Origin: Ideonella sp.
Lineage (GTDB): Bacteria; Pseudomonadota; Gammaproteobacteria; Burkholderiales; Burkholderiaceae_C
Direction: 5' to 3'
Assembly: GCA_016721465.1 (NCBI GenBank)
Contig: JADKIA010000008.1
Span: 124,001-188,000, forward strand
Length of the DNA: 64,000 bases
Of this stretch, positions 46,846-55,419 are shown in pieces. How positions within the stretch are numbered: position 1 is the first letter of the stretch; each line of letters opens with the position of its first letter. The notes under the pieces were generated by a model that saw only the letters and a list, made by a program, of their open reading frames with translations, was not told the DNA's origin and did no database searches. The translations under genes and the position numbers were made by a program.

Positions 46846-49800
46846 TCACTGAATCGTCTGGTAGAAGCCCGCCTTGTTGAGCTGGCGCACCTGTTCCCAC
46901 GACTCTCCCAGCCCGACGAATACAAGGGTTCCTATCAGGCCACTCAGATCCAAGGCGCGCGTGGTGGCGTGGCGATAGGACCCGGTCATCGGAACCGTGA
47001 TCGTCGCGGCCGGTCGCATCGGCTCCGTCATCGGTTCCCATTCATCAGGTCCGGTCTGCATGTATTGCAGCCCATTCGGAGTGACGGCCCACGAATACAC
47101 CTGGCGGACCTGGCCCCGATCTTCGTCCAATGGGCTGATGATGGCCGTGACCGTACGGGCCGACACCGGGCCCGTGGATTCGCCACGGAACAGGGCGATC
47201 GTGGCTGCAGTCTGTACCGGCGCGCACTGCTCGACACCACGGACCGACTCCCGCGAGCCACTGGCGATCGGTCTCAGCAGCGCCTGGCCTTTCGCGGAGA
47301 GTTCGGGCAATGTCACGCCCATGCAAATGAGGGCGTTGGAGTCCTGCAGGACCGAAGTGCTGCCGAGTACGAGCGTGCCGCTGTCGGCCAGTGCGCCGGT
47401 GTAGGCGCTTTCGGCCTGCACGTAGCCGGTGCCGCCCGTCTGCTTGAAGCCGTCTCGGCCAATCGAGCCGACCACCATGGCGCCGGCGGCGCCCTCGGCG
47501 GTGACGCGCTTGCGCTCGCTGCTGCCTGCAACCGCAGCCAGGCTGCCCCTTCGCGCCCGGGTGCCGGAGGTTGCAGCGGCCGCGACGCTCGAGCAGAGCC
47601 CGGCCTGGCAGGCCTGCAACAGCGGCGAATTCGGCGGCAACAGCGCGGTGAAGTAGATGTCCCCGGACAGGCCGGCGGCCCGCAGGTCGGTGAGCGTCGA
47701 AGTGAGTTCTGCGGTCGTGCTTCCCGTGATCTGCAGCACGCGCTGCGGGTCCAGTGCGTTGCCGGCATCGCTGCCGGTCAGCGACAGGAAGCCCGTGGCC
47801 GCCGTGTTGACCACCGGCTGCGGAATGGACAGATTGCTCAAGCCGCCGTCGCCCAACTGCCCGTATTGGTTCCACCCCCAACTCCGCACGGTGCCGTCAC
47901 TCTTGAGCGCCAGCACATGTTGGCGGCCGGCACCGATCGAGACGAACCCGGTACCGATCTGCTTCGGCACCAACGCGATCTGCGTGGTGCCGTCGCCCAA
48001 CGTACCGAACGAACTGGATCCCCAGGTCCACAAGCCGCCGCCCGCTTTCAGGGCCAGGCTGGTGACGCTGCTCGCCGCGATCGCGGTCACCTGGGTGAGC
48101 CCAACGACCCTTCCGGGCGTGCTGCGATCGGTGGTCGTTCCGTCCCCGAGGACGCCGAAGCTGTTCAATCCCCAAGCCCAGACGGTCCCGTCCGATTTCA
48201 GCGCCAGCGTCTTGAAGCCCACCGCAACAATGGCCGTCACGCCGGTCAATCCCGAAACGATCCCGGGGGTCAGCCGATTGGTGGTCGACACACCGTCACC
48301 CAGCAGGCCGCCAAACGAATTGCCCCAAGTCCAGACCGTCCCATCGCGTTTGAGGGCAACGGAGCCCCAGGTTCTGGCACCGACCATGGTATACCCCTCG
48401 CCGATGCGCACCGGAATGAGCGACGCCGTCAAATTGCCCTTGCCCAGCTCGCCCTGAGTGTTCTCACCCCAGGCCCACAGGCTGCCATCGGACTTGACGC
48501 CCAAGGTGTGGTGCCCTCCAGCTGCCACCTGAACGAAGCCGGTGCCCACCTGGACAGGTGAAGGCCGGGAGGTGGTCGTGCCGTCGCCCAGTTGCCCGAA
48601 TCGGTTGTCACCCCAGGCCCAGAGACTGCCGTCCTGCCGGATGCCGAAGCTCTGTGAGTGGAACTCTCCGAACGCGGTGTCCTTGCTCGACTCGATCGAG
48701 ACGAAGTCCATGGGCATTCGTTTCGGTGTCACATATCGCGTGGGCAAGCCCTGCAACTGACCAGTGTCGTTGTTGCCCCAGAGCCAGAGCGTCTGGTCGG
48801 CCTTGATTGCGCCGGAAAAGCTGGACGAAGCCGCCACCGCGACGAAGCCCGTGGCCACCTGGAGGGGCAGGGTGCGCTGCTGCGTGGTTCCATCGCCGAG
48901 CCGGCCGTCGATGTTGTAGCCCCAGGTCCAGACCGAGCCGTCGGTCTTGAGCGCGACGGCGTGACCATGCTCAAGTGCGATCGCGCGAAAGCCGGTGCCC
49001 ACGATTCCGGGACTGGGGTAGTAGTAGCGCGTCTCCCCGTAGCCAAGGGTACCCCATCGGTTGTCACCCCAGGACAGCAAGGTCCCGTCCTTGCGCAACG
49101 CGATCGTGCGGATGGTCCCGGCGGCGGCGCTGCTGAATCCGACACCGATCTTTACCGGCACACGGCTCGACGCCGTGGTCCCGTCACCCAGCTCGCCATA
49201 GCTGTTCGAGCCCCAGGTCCACAGGCTGCCATCGCGCTTGACTGCCGCGACGTGGTTGTCGCTGGCCGAGATCGCCGCGTAGCCCGTTCCGATCTGGACC
49301 GGAAACCGATCGGTGACGATGGGCCCGGCGTCGCCTTGCTTGTCGCCGCAGTAACCCCAGCGCCACAAGCTACCGTCTGTCTTGATCGCAAAGGTGCAGC
49401 TGAATCCAGGCGCGACGGACTCGAATCCGCTGGCGATCATCACCGGCCTGCTTCGCGACGTGCTTGTCCCGTCGCCGAGCTGGCCGTTGTGGTTGAGGCC
49501 CCAGGCCCACAGCGTTCCATCATGCTTGATGGCGAACGAAGTGGAACTTGCCGTGAACACCGAACGGAACCCGCCCCCGACCAGCACGGGGACGCTGCTT
49601 TGCGTCGTCGAGCCGTTGCCCAGCTGTCCGTCGCTGTTGCCGCCCCAGGCCCAGAGCGTGCCGTCTGTCTTCAGCACCAGCGTGTGCTGGTATCCCAGGG
49701 CGACACCCAACACTTTCCAGTCGGACACCTGGCGCGGGAGTGTGCGAATCGTCTCCCTGCCAAAGCCCAATTGCCCGAAGGCGTCGCCGCCCCAGGCATA

Positions 49801-50031
49801 GGTCGCGCCCGAGCGGGTCACGGCGAAGCTCGATTCGTTGCCACCGGCAAGCATCTGGCTCAGCGCGGTGCCTGGAAGCGCAAGCCAGCACAGCATGAGC
49901 CAGACAAAGGCAGGAGCGACAGCCGGAAGAAACTCCAGGCCCCGGCGGGCGACGCAAGCCTGCGCTTCACGAATCACGATGGCTCCCAACACGAACAATG
50001 ACCGCACATCGGTCCGCAGGCAGCGGCTCAC
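46846..50031 (-). CDS. Exported RCC1-repeat (beta-propeller) protein
   Basis: A 1061-residue protein. The GTG at 50031 overlaps the stop of the caspase gene upstream (GTGA), which supports this start; a signal/anchor segment (VAPAFVWLMLCWLALPGTAL) follows. From about residue 60 to 720 run roughly a dozen RCC1 repeats of about 50 residues, each with LWAWGxNxxGQLGDGTT-type strings (for example TLWAWGGNSDGQLGNG). They should form one or two seven-bladed propellers. The C-terminal 330 residues are unassigned, with AMVVGSIGRDGFKQTGG. RCC1 propellers serve as binding scaffolds; the tight coupling to the caspase suggests a partner, substrate or targeting protein. Confidence 0.88.
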   Translation of the reverse strand: MSRCLRTDVRSLFVLGAIVIREAQACVARRGLEFLPAVAPAFVWLMLCWLALPGTALSQMLAGGNESSFAVTRSGATYAWGGDAFGQLGFGRETIRTLPRQVSDWKVLGVALGYQHTLVLKTDGTLWAWGGNSDGQLGNGSTTQSSVPVLVGGGFRSVFTASSTSFAIKHDGTLWAWGLNHNGQLGDGTSTSRSRPVMIASGFESVAPGFSCTFAIKTDGSLWRWGYCGDKQGDAGPIVTDRFPVQIGTGYAAISASDNHVAAVKRDGSLWTWGSNSYGELGDGTTASSRVPVKIGVGFSSAAAGTIRTIALRKDGTLLSWGDNRWGTLGYGETRYYYPSPGIVGTGFRAIALEHGHAVALKTDGSVWTWGYNIDGRLGDGTTQQRTLPLQVATGFVAVAASSSFSGAIKADQTLWLWGNNDTGQLQGLPTRYVTPKRMPMDFVSIESSKDTAFGEFHSQSFGIRQDGSLWAWGDNRFGQLGDGTTTSRPSPVQVGTGFVQVAAGGHHTLGVKSDGSLWAWGENTQGELGKGNLTASLIPVRIGEGYTMVGARTWGSVALKRDGTVWTWGNSFGGLLGDGVSTTNRLTPGIVSGLTGVTAIVAVGFKTLALKSDGTVWAWGLNSFGVLGDGTTTDRSTPGRVVGLTQVTAIAASSVTSLALKAGGGLWTWGSSSFGTLGDGTTQIALVPKQIGTGFVSIGAGRQHVLALKSDGTVRSWGWNQYGQLGDGGLSNLSIPQPVVNTAATGFLSLTGSDAGNALDPQRVLQITGSTTAELTSTLTDLRAAGLSGDIYFTALLPPNSPLLQACQAGLCSSVAAAATSGTRARRGSLAAVAGSSERKRVTAEGAAGAMVVGSIGRDGFKQTGGTGYVQAESAYTGALADSGTLVLGSTSVLQDSNALICMGVTLPELSAKGQALLRPIASGSRESVRGVEQCAPVQTAATIALFRGESTGPVSARTVTAIISPLDEDRGQVRQVYSWAVTPNGLQYMQTGPDEWEPMTEPMRPAATITVPMTGSYRHATTRALDLSGLIGTLVFVGLGESWEQVRQLNKAGFYQTIQ

Positions 50032-52004
50032 AGCGCCGGCGCGACGAATGCCGCACCCTTGACAGTCGCCGTGGCGGCGTCCTGCAGCCGCTTCTCCGCA
50101 TCCGCCAAGCGCGACCGGTAGCTCGCCAGCTCGACCTGTTGCTGGTCGTAGCGGGCCAGGCGCTGACGCAGATCGTCGAGTTCGGCGCGTGCCGACTGCT
50201 GGCTGGCCACGGTGCGGCGCAAGGCCTCGTTGCTCGCTGCGAGCTGATCGCGCTCGCGGCGCAACTCGGCCAGCTCCTCGGGCGGAATGCGTTCGGCCTC
50301 GGGGCTCGCCAGCCGGGCCTCGATCGAGCGCGTGCGCGAGCCGGTGTCGGCAAGCTGTCGTTCGGCTGCAGCCATGGCGCTGCGCAGGCCCTCGAGCCGA
50401 AGCAGCTCCTGCCGCACCGCCGCCAGCTCGCGGTCGCGCGCCGCCAACTGTCGGGACGACTCGACGAGCTGATCGCGCTCCTCCCGCAGCTTGGCAAGCA
50501 CCTGTTGCGAGATGTCGCGCTCGCGCCAGCCCAGGTCCAGCTGCTGCTGCAACAAGCCGAGCCGCGAGCGCACGGCCTCGAGCTCTCGTTCACGTGATTC
50601 GAGCCCTGCCCGCATTGCCTCGATGGCGCGGTCCTTGCCCTGCGATTCGGCTTCGAGCCGGGCCACCCGCAGCCGGTACTCGTCAAGCTCGCGCTGCTGG
50701 CGCTGGACGACATCCAGCGCCTCCTGCAGCCGGTCGAGCTTGCCGCGTGCTTCGGCCAGGTCCTGGCGCAGCCCTGCACTGCGTGCCTGCTGCCGCTCCA
50801 GCTCGTCGCGCTCGGCCTGCGCCAGCACCATGCGCTGCGGATCGCGCTGCTGCTCGACCAGACGCTGCGCTGCGCTCGCGACCTCGGCCTCCTGCGGGCG
50901 GATCCGGGCGCGTTCTTGTTCGAATCGTCTGAGCTCCTCGCCCAGGCGGGCGATCTCGACTTCCTGCTCCTTCAACCGCACCGACTTGCGGGCATGTTCC
51001 GCGCGCTCCCACTCGAGCGCATCGCGCTGCGCCTGGCTCAGGCTGGCATCGGCACCTTGACGGCCAAGCCGCAGCTCCAGCTCGGTCATGCGCAAACGGA
51101 ATGCGGCCACCTCGGTCTGGCGCTCGACCAACTGGGCCTGCAGGTCGCCCACCATGCGTTCGACCTGTTGTTTCTCTCGCAGCAGGGCCTTGAACTGCTC
51201 GCTGCTCACGCGAGCGCTGCAGCCTGTGAAGCAGAACTCGCCGCTGAAGGACAGGTTCATCCAAGGCACCTGCTCTCTGGGATAGTCGCGCCTGGACTCG
51301 ACTCGCACATCGTCGATCACGCGCTTGAACATCTCCTCGACCGTGATGTCCGGCGCTTTGAGATGCCGCAGCAGGTGCGAGGTGAACAGGCCGTTGGCTC
51401 CGCGGCCGTCGTTCGCAACGTCGCCGGGTGCCGTCGGAAAGAACAGCACGCTGCCTCCAGGCATCCGGGTCGGTGCGGCCAGGCCCGCGCCGCGGATCGC
51501 CCGGACCCCGCCGTAGGGGTTGTTGCGGCAGGCGTCGAGGATGATGATCGACAGCCGAACCCCAGAGGCGCGCAACAAGTCGAAGACGAAGCCCAGGCGC
51601 AGCGCTTCTGCCTCCACCTCAGGACCTGACTCAATGCGTGCTGCGGTCGGGATCAGGTAGTTCTGGCCTTCGACCTCGAGCCCATGCCCTGCAAAGTAGA
51701 ACAAGGCCACGTCGCTGGGCTGGAGGCGACGGGCGAACTCACGGACCGCATTGCCCAGTTCGGGCAGGCTGGTGACGTCGTTCAGGCACTGGGTCTGGAA
51801 GCGCAGGCCATTCAGCGCTTCGCATATCGCTGCGCTGTCGTTGACCGGGTTCTTCAGCGGCTTCATGCCCATGTAGTTGGCGTTGCCGACAACAAGCGCG
51901 TGCCGGCGGCCGACCTCGGGCGCCTGGGCGGCAGCCGTCAGCGGCGCCAGTGCAAGCCAAGCGCAAAGCGTCAGGAGGGTCAGCGCGATCGAGATGCGGG
52001 CCAT
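50028..52004 (-). CDS. Exported caspase-family protein with long coiled coil
   Basis: A 658-residue C14-type protein. Signal peptide MARISIALTLLTLCAWLALA. The caspase-like domain (about residues 33-265) has His107 in VALFYFAGHGLEVEG and Cys159 in LSIIILDACRNNPYGG, both intact, and a GLFTSHLLRHLKAPDITVEE segment typical of this bacterial subgroup. Residues about 270-640 are almost continuous coiled coil rich in Glu, Arg, Gln and Leu (LRRFEQERARIRPQEAEVAS), which could mediate oligomerisation. It is the middle gene of a three-gene unit: barrel protein, caspase, RCC1 protein. Confidence 0.9.
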   Translation of the reverse strand: MARISIALTLLTLCAWLALAPLTAAAQAPEVGRRHALVVGNANYMGMKPLKNPVNDSAAICEALNGLRFQTQCLNDVTSLPELGNAVREFARRLQPSDVALFYFAGHGLEVEGQNYLIPTAARIESGPEVEAEALRLGFVFDLLRASGVRLSIIILDACRNNPYGGVRAIRGAGLAAPTRMPGGSVLFFPTAPGDVANDGRGANGLFTSHLLRHLKAPDITVEEMFKRVIDDVRVESRRDYPREQVPWMNLSFSGEFCFTGCSARVSSEQFKALLREKQQVERMVGDLQAQLVERQTEVAAFRLRMTELELRLGRQGADASLSQAQRDALEWERAEHARKSVRLKEQEVEIARLGEELRRFEQERARIRPQEAEVASAAQRLVEQQRDPQRMVLAQAERDELERQQARSAGLRQDLAEARGKLDRLQEALDVVQRQQRELDEYRLRVARLEAESQGKDRAIEAMRAGLESRERELEAVRSRLGLLQQQLDLGWRERDISQQVLAKLREERDQLVESSRQLAARDRELAAVRQELLRLEGLRSAMAAAERQLADTGSRTRSIEARLASPEAERIPPEELAELRRERDQLAASNEALRRTVASQQSARAELDDLRQRLARYDQQQVELASYRSRLADAEKRLQDAATATVKGAAFVAPAL

Positions 52005-52011
52005 CGCACCG

Positions 52012-52785
52012 TCAGAAGCTCAGGCTCAATCCCAAGGTCAACCCTTCTGTCGTATCCCGCAGCTTCGTGCCGCGGCTGGCCGACGCATTGGACGTGTCCA
52101 GCGCGATTCGAAACCCGCTCGTCGACAAGACCTGGCTGCGATAGCCCGCCGTCAGCGCGACGGCCTTTGCCTGCGGCCAAAGCTTGCCGGGGCTCAGCGA
52201 ATATGCCAAGCCCAGTTCGCCCAGCAGGTAGTTCGCGTCGAAGGTGCTACGTCCCTCTGCATCGCGCAACGGCAGTTGCGTGCGCATGCGGCCCAGCCCG
52301 AAGCTGCCATAAAGCGTGAAGCCAGCGGTCAACGGCGCCGAGGCGACGGCGCCAAGCGTGGGCCCGCTGTAGCGAAACTTCGCGTTGGCACCAAAATCCT
52401 GCCTGACCTGCTTGTAGCCCAGCGTTGCAGCCAACGTCGGCAAAAGGTAGTACCCGGCCAGCACGTCGGCTTCGTCGCGTCGCGCAGTGAACGCCCCTGC
52501 ATTGCCTTCGAACGTGTAACGCGTCGGGCTGAACTGGCTGGCCGACAAGAGCAGATCGCCAAACCGTGCGCTGATGGTCGGGATTGCGGTCACGCGTGAG
52601 CCAGCGGTGAAATTCTCCGCGGCCCCGGGAATCGATCCCAGCGGCGTCTGCAATGGCGGGTAGACATCCCAGCTCGTCCACGCGTTGGACCACAACCGCA
52701 ATCCCGCCGTGATCAGCAATCCATCATCTGCCAGGGCAGACTGCGCGCCAATGGCGATCAGAACACAGGTCAAGCTGCGATACAT
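52012..52785 (-). CDS. Outer-membrane beta-barrel-like protein
   Basis: A 257-residue exported protein: signal peptide YRSLTCVLIAIGAQSALA, then alternating amphipathic strands (LLITAGLRLWSN, GFTLYGSFGLGRMRTQL, LLGELGLAYSLSPGKL) and a terminal Phe in TLGLSLSF, the usual outer-membrane assembly signal. No specific porin or OmpW/MipA family could be fixed. It precedes the coiled-coil caspase gene by seven bases, so the caspase and RCC1 proteins are made with an outer-membrane partner. Confidence 0.72.
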   Translation of the reverse strand: MYRSLTCVLIAIGAQSALADDGLLITAGLRLWSNAWTSWDVYPPLQTPLGSIPGAAENFTAGSRVTAIPTISARFGDLLLSASQFSPTRYTFEGNAGAFTARRDEADVLAGYYLLPTLAATLGYKQVRQDFGANAKFRYSGPTLGAVASAPLTAGFTLYGSFGLGRMRTQLPLRDAEGRSTFDANYLLGELGLAYSLSPGKLWPQAKAVALTAGYRSQVLSTSGFRIALDTSNASASRGTKLRDTTEGLTLGLSLSF

Positions 52786-52870
52786 GTGGGTACTCTACTG
52801 CAGTGTTTCGTTCCCTGCGCAGCCTGACGGGCTCGTTCAAGACAGGGCCTCTACCGGGCCCACAGCCTGG

Positions 52871-53383
52871 TCAAGACACCACCCCATCCTTGTCCTGGTC
52901 GCGAATCGTCCCGCGCACCACCACGGACAACAGGCGCACCGCCTCCATGATCTGCAGCGTGACGGCGCCGCCCTTGAACGACATCGTGAAGTCGGCCTGC
53001 AGCGTGCCAGGTGAGGCGATGGCAAACCGCACGGCGATCACGCCGACGTTGGCCCGGTGCGCAAAGTCCAGCTTGGCCGCCATCTCGGCCTCGGGCCGCA
53101 GCGTGTAGCGCGTGCGCAGCACCAGGTGCTTGCGGTCGGTGTCCACCGTCACCGACAGGCGCATGCCGGATTCGGCGGTGACCAATAGCGCCTGGCCGGA
53201 CAACGATTCCACCGGCATGAAGGCCTGCCGGAACAGACGCAGCAGCAAGTCGGCGTTCAGCGCCTCCTCGTGGATGAACTCGCCGACCGCCGCATTGACG
53301 CGGGGAGCGATCAGCACCGGAGCGATGGCACCGGCGGGCTCGATGGCGCTGGCCGTGTCGGGAAGGGAAGCATCGGAAGACAT
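52871..53383 (-). CDS. YbjN-like / secretion-chaperone-fold cytosolic protein, paralogue B
   Basis: A 170-residue protein without signal peptide. ATG 53383 has AAAGGA with eight-base spacing; longer open frame upstream lacks homology. The domain reads FIHEEALNADLLLRLFRQAF, MPVESLSGQALLV, YTLRPEAEMAAKLDFAHRAN, then ADFTMSFKGGAVTLQIMEAV and RLLSVVVRGTI, parallel to paralogue A at 34508-35032. The two copies stand near opposite ends of the caspase-rich segment. It lies 85 bases upstream of the barrel gene, on the same strand, and may head that operon. Confidence 0.65.
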   Translation of the reverse strand: MSSDASLPDTASAIEPAGAIAPVLIAPRVNAAVGEFIHEEALNADLLLRLFRQAFMPVESLSGQALLVTAESGMRLSVTVDTDRKHLVLRTRYTLRPEAEMAAKLDFAHRANVGVIAVRFAIASPGTLQADFTMSFKGGAVTLQIMEAVRLLSVVVRGTIRDQDKDGVVS

Positions 53384-53732
53384 GACAAACGTCCTTTCTT
53401 GTTGGCGCCAGCCGAAAGCCGGTTGGCTACACCGATCAAGACGGGACGGGCCGTCGAACCTCAGGGAACCCTGTACAACAAATCCGGGGCGGGCGTCGAC
53501 CGGTCGCAGCCTTCGGCCCGGCAACGCCAGGTTGGCCGCCGACAACCCTTAACAGAAGTCGTCACTCGAAGGGAGTGGCAAGATGAGCACGATGGAGTCG
53601 TTGCGGGGCGTAACGTCAGCTGAATCGTATGCGGGTGCACTCTTCTCCTTCATGCCGCCATCAAGTGACAGCTTGGCAAACGGAGGCGTCCATGTACGTC
53701 CGGCGAACGCATCTTGACGAATGCGACGAGGC
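53384..53732. other. Spacer at right edge of the caspase island
   Basis: No gene recognised. It should contain the leftward promoter of the YbjN-like paralogue B operon. Short frames here have no ribosome site and no family resemblance. Confidence 0.3.
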
Positions 53733-53963
53733 TCAGATAGGGGTCATCATCGGCGTCCAGCGGTGCGGCAGCAAGTCGTCGATGCGGTTGGCCGGATGGG
53801 TCGGCAGCCGCTCGAGGATGTCCTTCAAATAGGCGTATGGGTCGTGCCCGTTGATCCTGGCCGAGTGCATCAGGCTCATCACCGCCGCGGCGCGCTTGCC
53901 CGCGCGCAGGTTGCCTGCGAACGGCCAGTTCGATCTTCCCAGGGCAATGGGCCGGATGGGCCT
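53733..53963 (-). pseudogene. IS66-family transposase C-terminal remnant
   Basis: The minus-strand frame gives RPIALGRSNWPFAGNLRAGK, AAAVMSLMHSARINGHDPYA, YLKDILERLPTHPANRIDDL and LPHRW, the unmistakable C-terminal end of IS66-type transposases (TnpC). Everything before RPIALGRSN is unrelated sequence, so catalytic core and accessory genes are gone. It is the first of several mobile-element pieces that close off the island on this side. Confidence 0.85.
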
Positions 53964-54203
53964 GCCCCAAGCTTGATGACCACAGGGCGCCGGACCTTGC
54001 GAAGCCATGGGTTTAGGCGCGCCTCCTGCGCGGCGGCAATCGAGGCCAACCCCGGTGGAGCGAATAGAGCCCAGCTGCGCGGTTCTTGTCTGGGTCCGCA
54101 CCGGCAGGCGCAACAGGGCCGTTTGTAGATGCGCAGTCTGTTCTCTTTCCACGAGCATCACCGCAGTCCACCACAGGAACTACACGCACTCCGGCTGCCT
54201 CTA

Positions 54204-54485
54204 CTATGCCGCGGCCCGCTGCCAGATCTCGTCGAGCACCTGCACCATCCGATCGACCTTGGCCACCGGGAACAGCCCCTCCGGCCCCTGCGGGCTGATG
54301 TCGAGGAACGGTGACTCGTACAGCCGCCCCGCCTCCATCACGCCGTTGGTCGTCAGCTCGGAAACGATCAATTCGATGAACTCGATTTGGTCAGGCGTGG
54401 CTTGGGTGCCGGCGATCAATTCGCTGAAGGCCTGCGCCACCGCTTCACGCTCCATGCTGTCGGCACCGATCCAAATCTGAGCCAC
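54204..54485 (-). pseudogene. hsdR: Type I restriction enzyme HsdR C-terminal remnant
   Basis: The 93-codon frame matches the extreme C-terminal helical domain of type I restriction R subunits: EREAVAQAFSELI, QIEFIELIVSELTTNGVMEA, RLYESPFLDISPQGPEGLF and VLDEIWQRAAA. The nuclease and helicase domains, hsdM and hsdS are absent, so the system is dead here. The fragment sits between IS66 and IS3 debris, which probably removed the rest. Confidence 0.85.
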
Positions 54486-54527
54486 CGGGGGTGCGGACGA
54501 TTTCTTGGACTACTTGGAGGGTAGTTC

Positions 54528-55142
54528 ATGTTTTCATACGAGGACCGGCTTCGAGCCGTGCAGCTCTACATCAAGCTGGGCAAGCGCATCGGCATGACCA
54601 TCCGTCATCTCGGCTGTCCGACGAAGAACGCGCTTTTGATTTGGCATCGCGAGTACGAGCAGTGCCTTGACCTACCCGCCGGCTGCGTGCGCCAGTTGAG
54701 GTACTCGCCGGCGCACAAGGAACTGGCCGTCGGGCACTACCTCGAGCACGGCCGCTGCATTGCGGCGACGATCAGGGCGCTGGGCTATCCATCGAGGTCG
54801 TTGCTGTCCGAGTGGCTGCAGGAGCTCTATCCGCAGGAGCGCACACGCGTCGTTGGTCGATCCCAGGAACTGGCGCCTGAGGCCAAGCAATCTGCTGTCA
54901 TCGCCTTGTGCATGCGACCAGCGCGCGCGCAGGTGGTGGCTGAAGAGCTGGGCGTGTCTCGAGGCTCGCTGTACAGGTGGAAGAATCAATTGCTCGGCCA
55001 CGAAGCATCCGCACCCATGAAGCGCCAGAAAGACGCCCCGGTAAGCCCTGATCGATCCGAACTGGAACAGCAGCTCACTCGATGTCCCGCAAGGGGTACT
55101 CGCCAGACAACGCAGCGTGCGAAGGCTTTTCCGGTCGCCTGA
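54528..55142 (+). pseudogene. IS3-family OrfA with foreign C terminus after deletion
   Basis: The first about 175 codons are OrfA-like with helix-turn-helix segments (IGMTIRHLGCPTKNALLIWH, IAATIRALGYPSRSLLSEWL, QVVAEELGVSRGSLYRWKNQ). The C-terminal leucine-zipper part stops at DRSELEQQL, after which the frame reads the orfB region out of frame to 55142. Without OrfB it is non-functional as a transposase, though the DNA-binding part could still be made. Confidence 0.75.
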
Positions 55143-55306
55143 AGATCGAGATGTTCTTCTCGCGCGACTGGCTATCCACAACCATCGAGGAATTCGTCGC
55201 TGCCTTGGACGCGTACATCCGCTGGTACAACGACGCGCGGATCAAGATCTCACTCGGCTTCCGCAGTCCCGTCGAGCACCGCAGGCGCCTGGGGATCGCT
55301 GTTTAA
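55082..55306 (+). pseudogene. IS3-family OrfB integrase C-terminal fragment
   Basis: The frame MSRKGYSPDNAACEGFSGRL then MFFSRDWLSTTIEEFVAAL, YIRWYNDARIKISLG and SPVEHRRRLG is the standard end of an IS3-type OrfB, including the last catalytic Glu region (ACEGFxGRLKxE). The two upstream catalytic Asp residues are deleted. Confidence 0.85.
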
Positions 55307-55395
55307 CCAGTCAGAGTTTTTGGCCGCACCCCCGTGGCTCCGTTTTCGGTCGGCGCCAACACCCACCAATCGCCGGCTTCAGCCGGAACAGCCTA

Positions 55396-55419
55396 TTGAT
55401 CTTTCCGTAAATGGCGACA
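55396..55419 (+). repeat. IS630 left terminal inverted repeat
   Basis: Begins TTGATCTTTCCGTAAAT; pairs with 56470-56493. The shared core is TTTCCGTAAAT. Confidence 0.82.

Larger units (their letters stand above)
54528..55306 (+). mobile_element. IS3-family element with large internal deletion
   Basis: The 5' part carries an orfA-type gene (54528 onward) and the 3' part only the last piece of the orfB integrase (55082-55306). The DDE core between them is missing and the junction lies near 55060-55080. The element cannot transpose by itself. No terminal inverted repeats could be fixed with confidence. Confidence 0.78.

Noticed and set aside
48658..50001. A 447-codon plus-strand open frame
   Set aside because: It is the complement of the RCC1-repeat gene and its apparent periodicity merely mirrors those repeats.
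27789..53383. The island considered as a prophage or conjugative element
   Set aside because: No integrase, capsid, tail, relaxase or type IV secretion genes are visible, and no attachment-site duplication or tRNA border was found.
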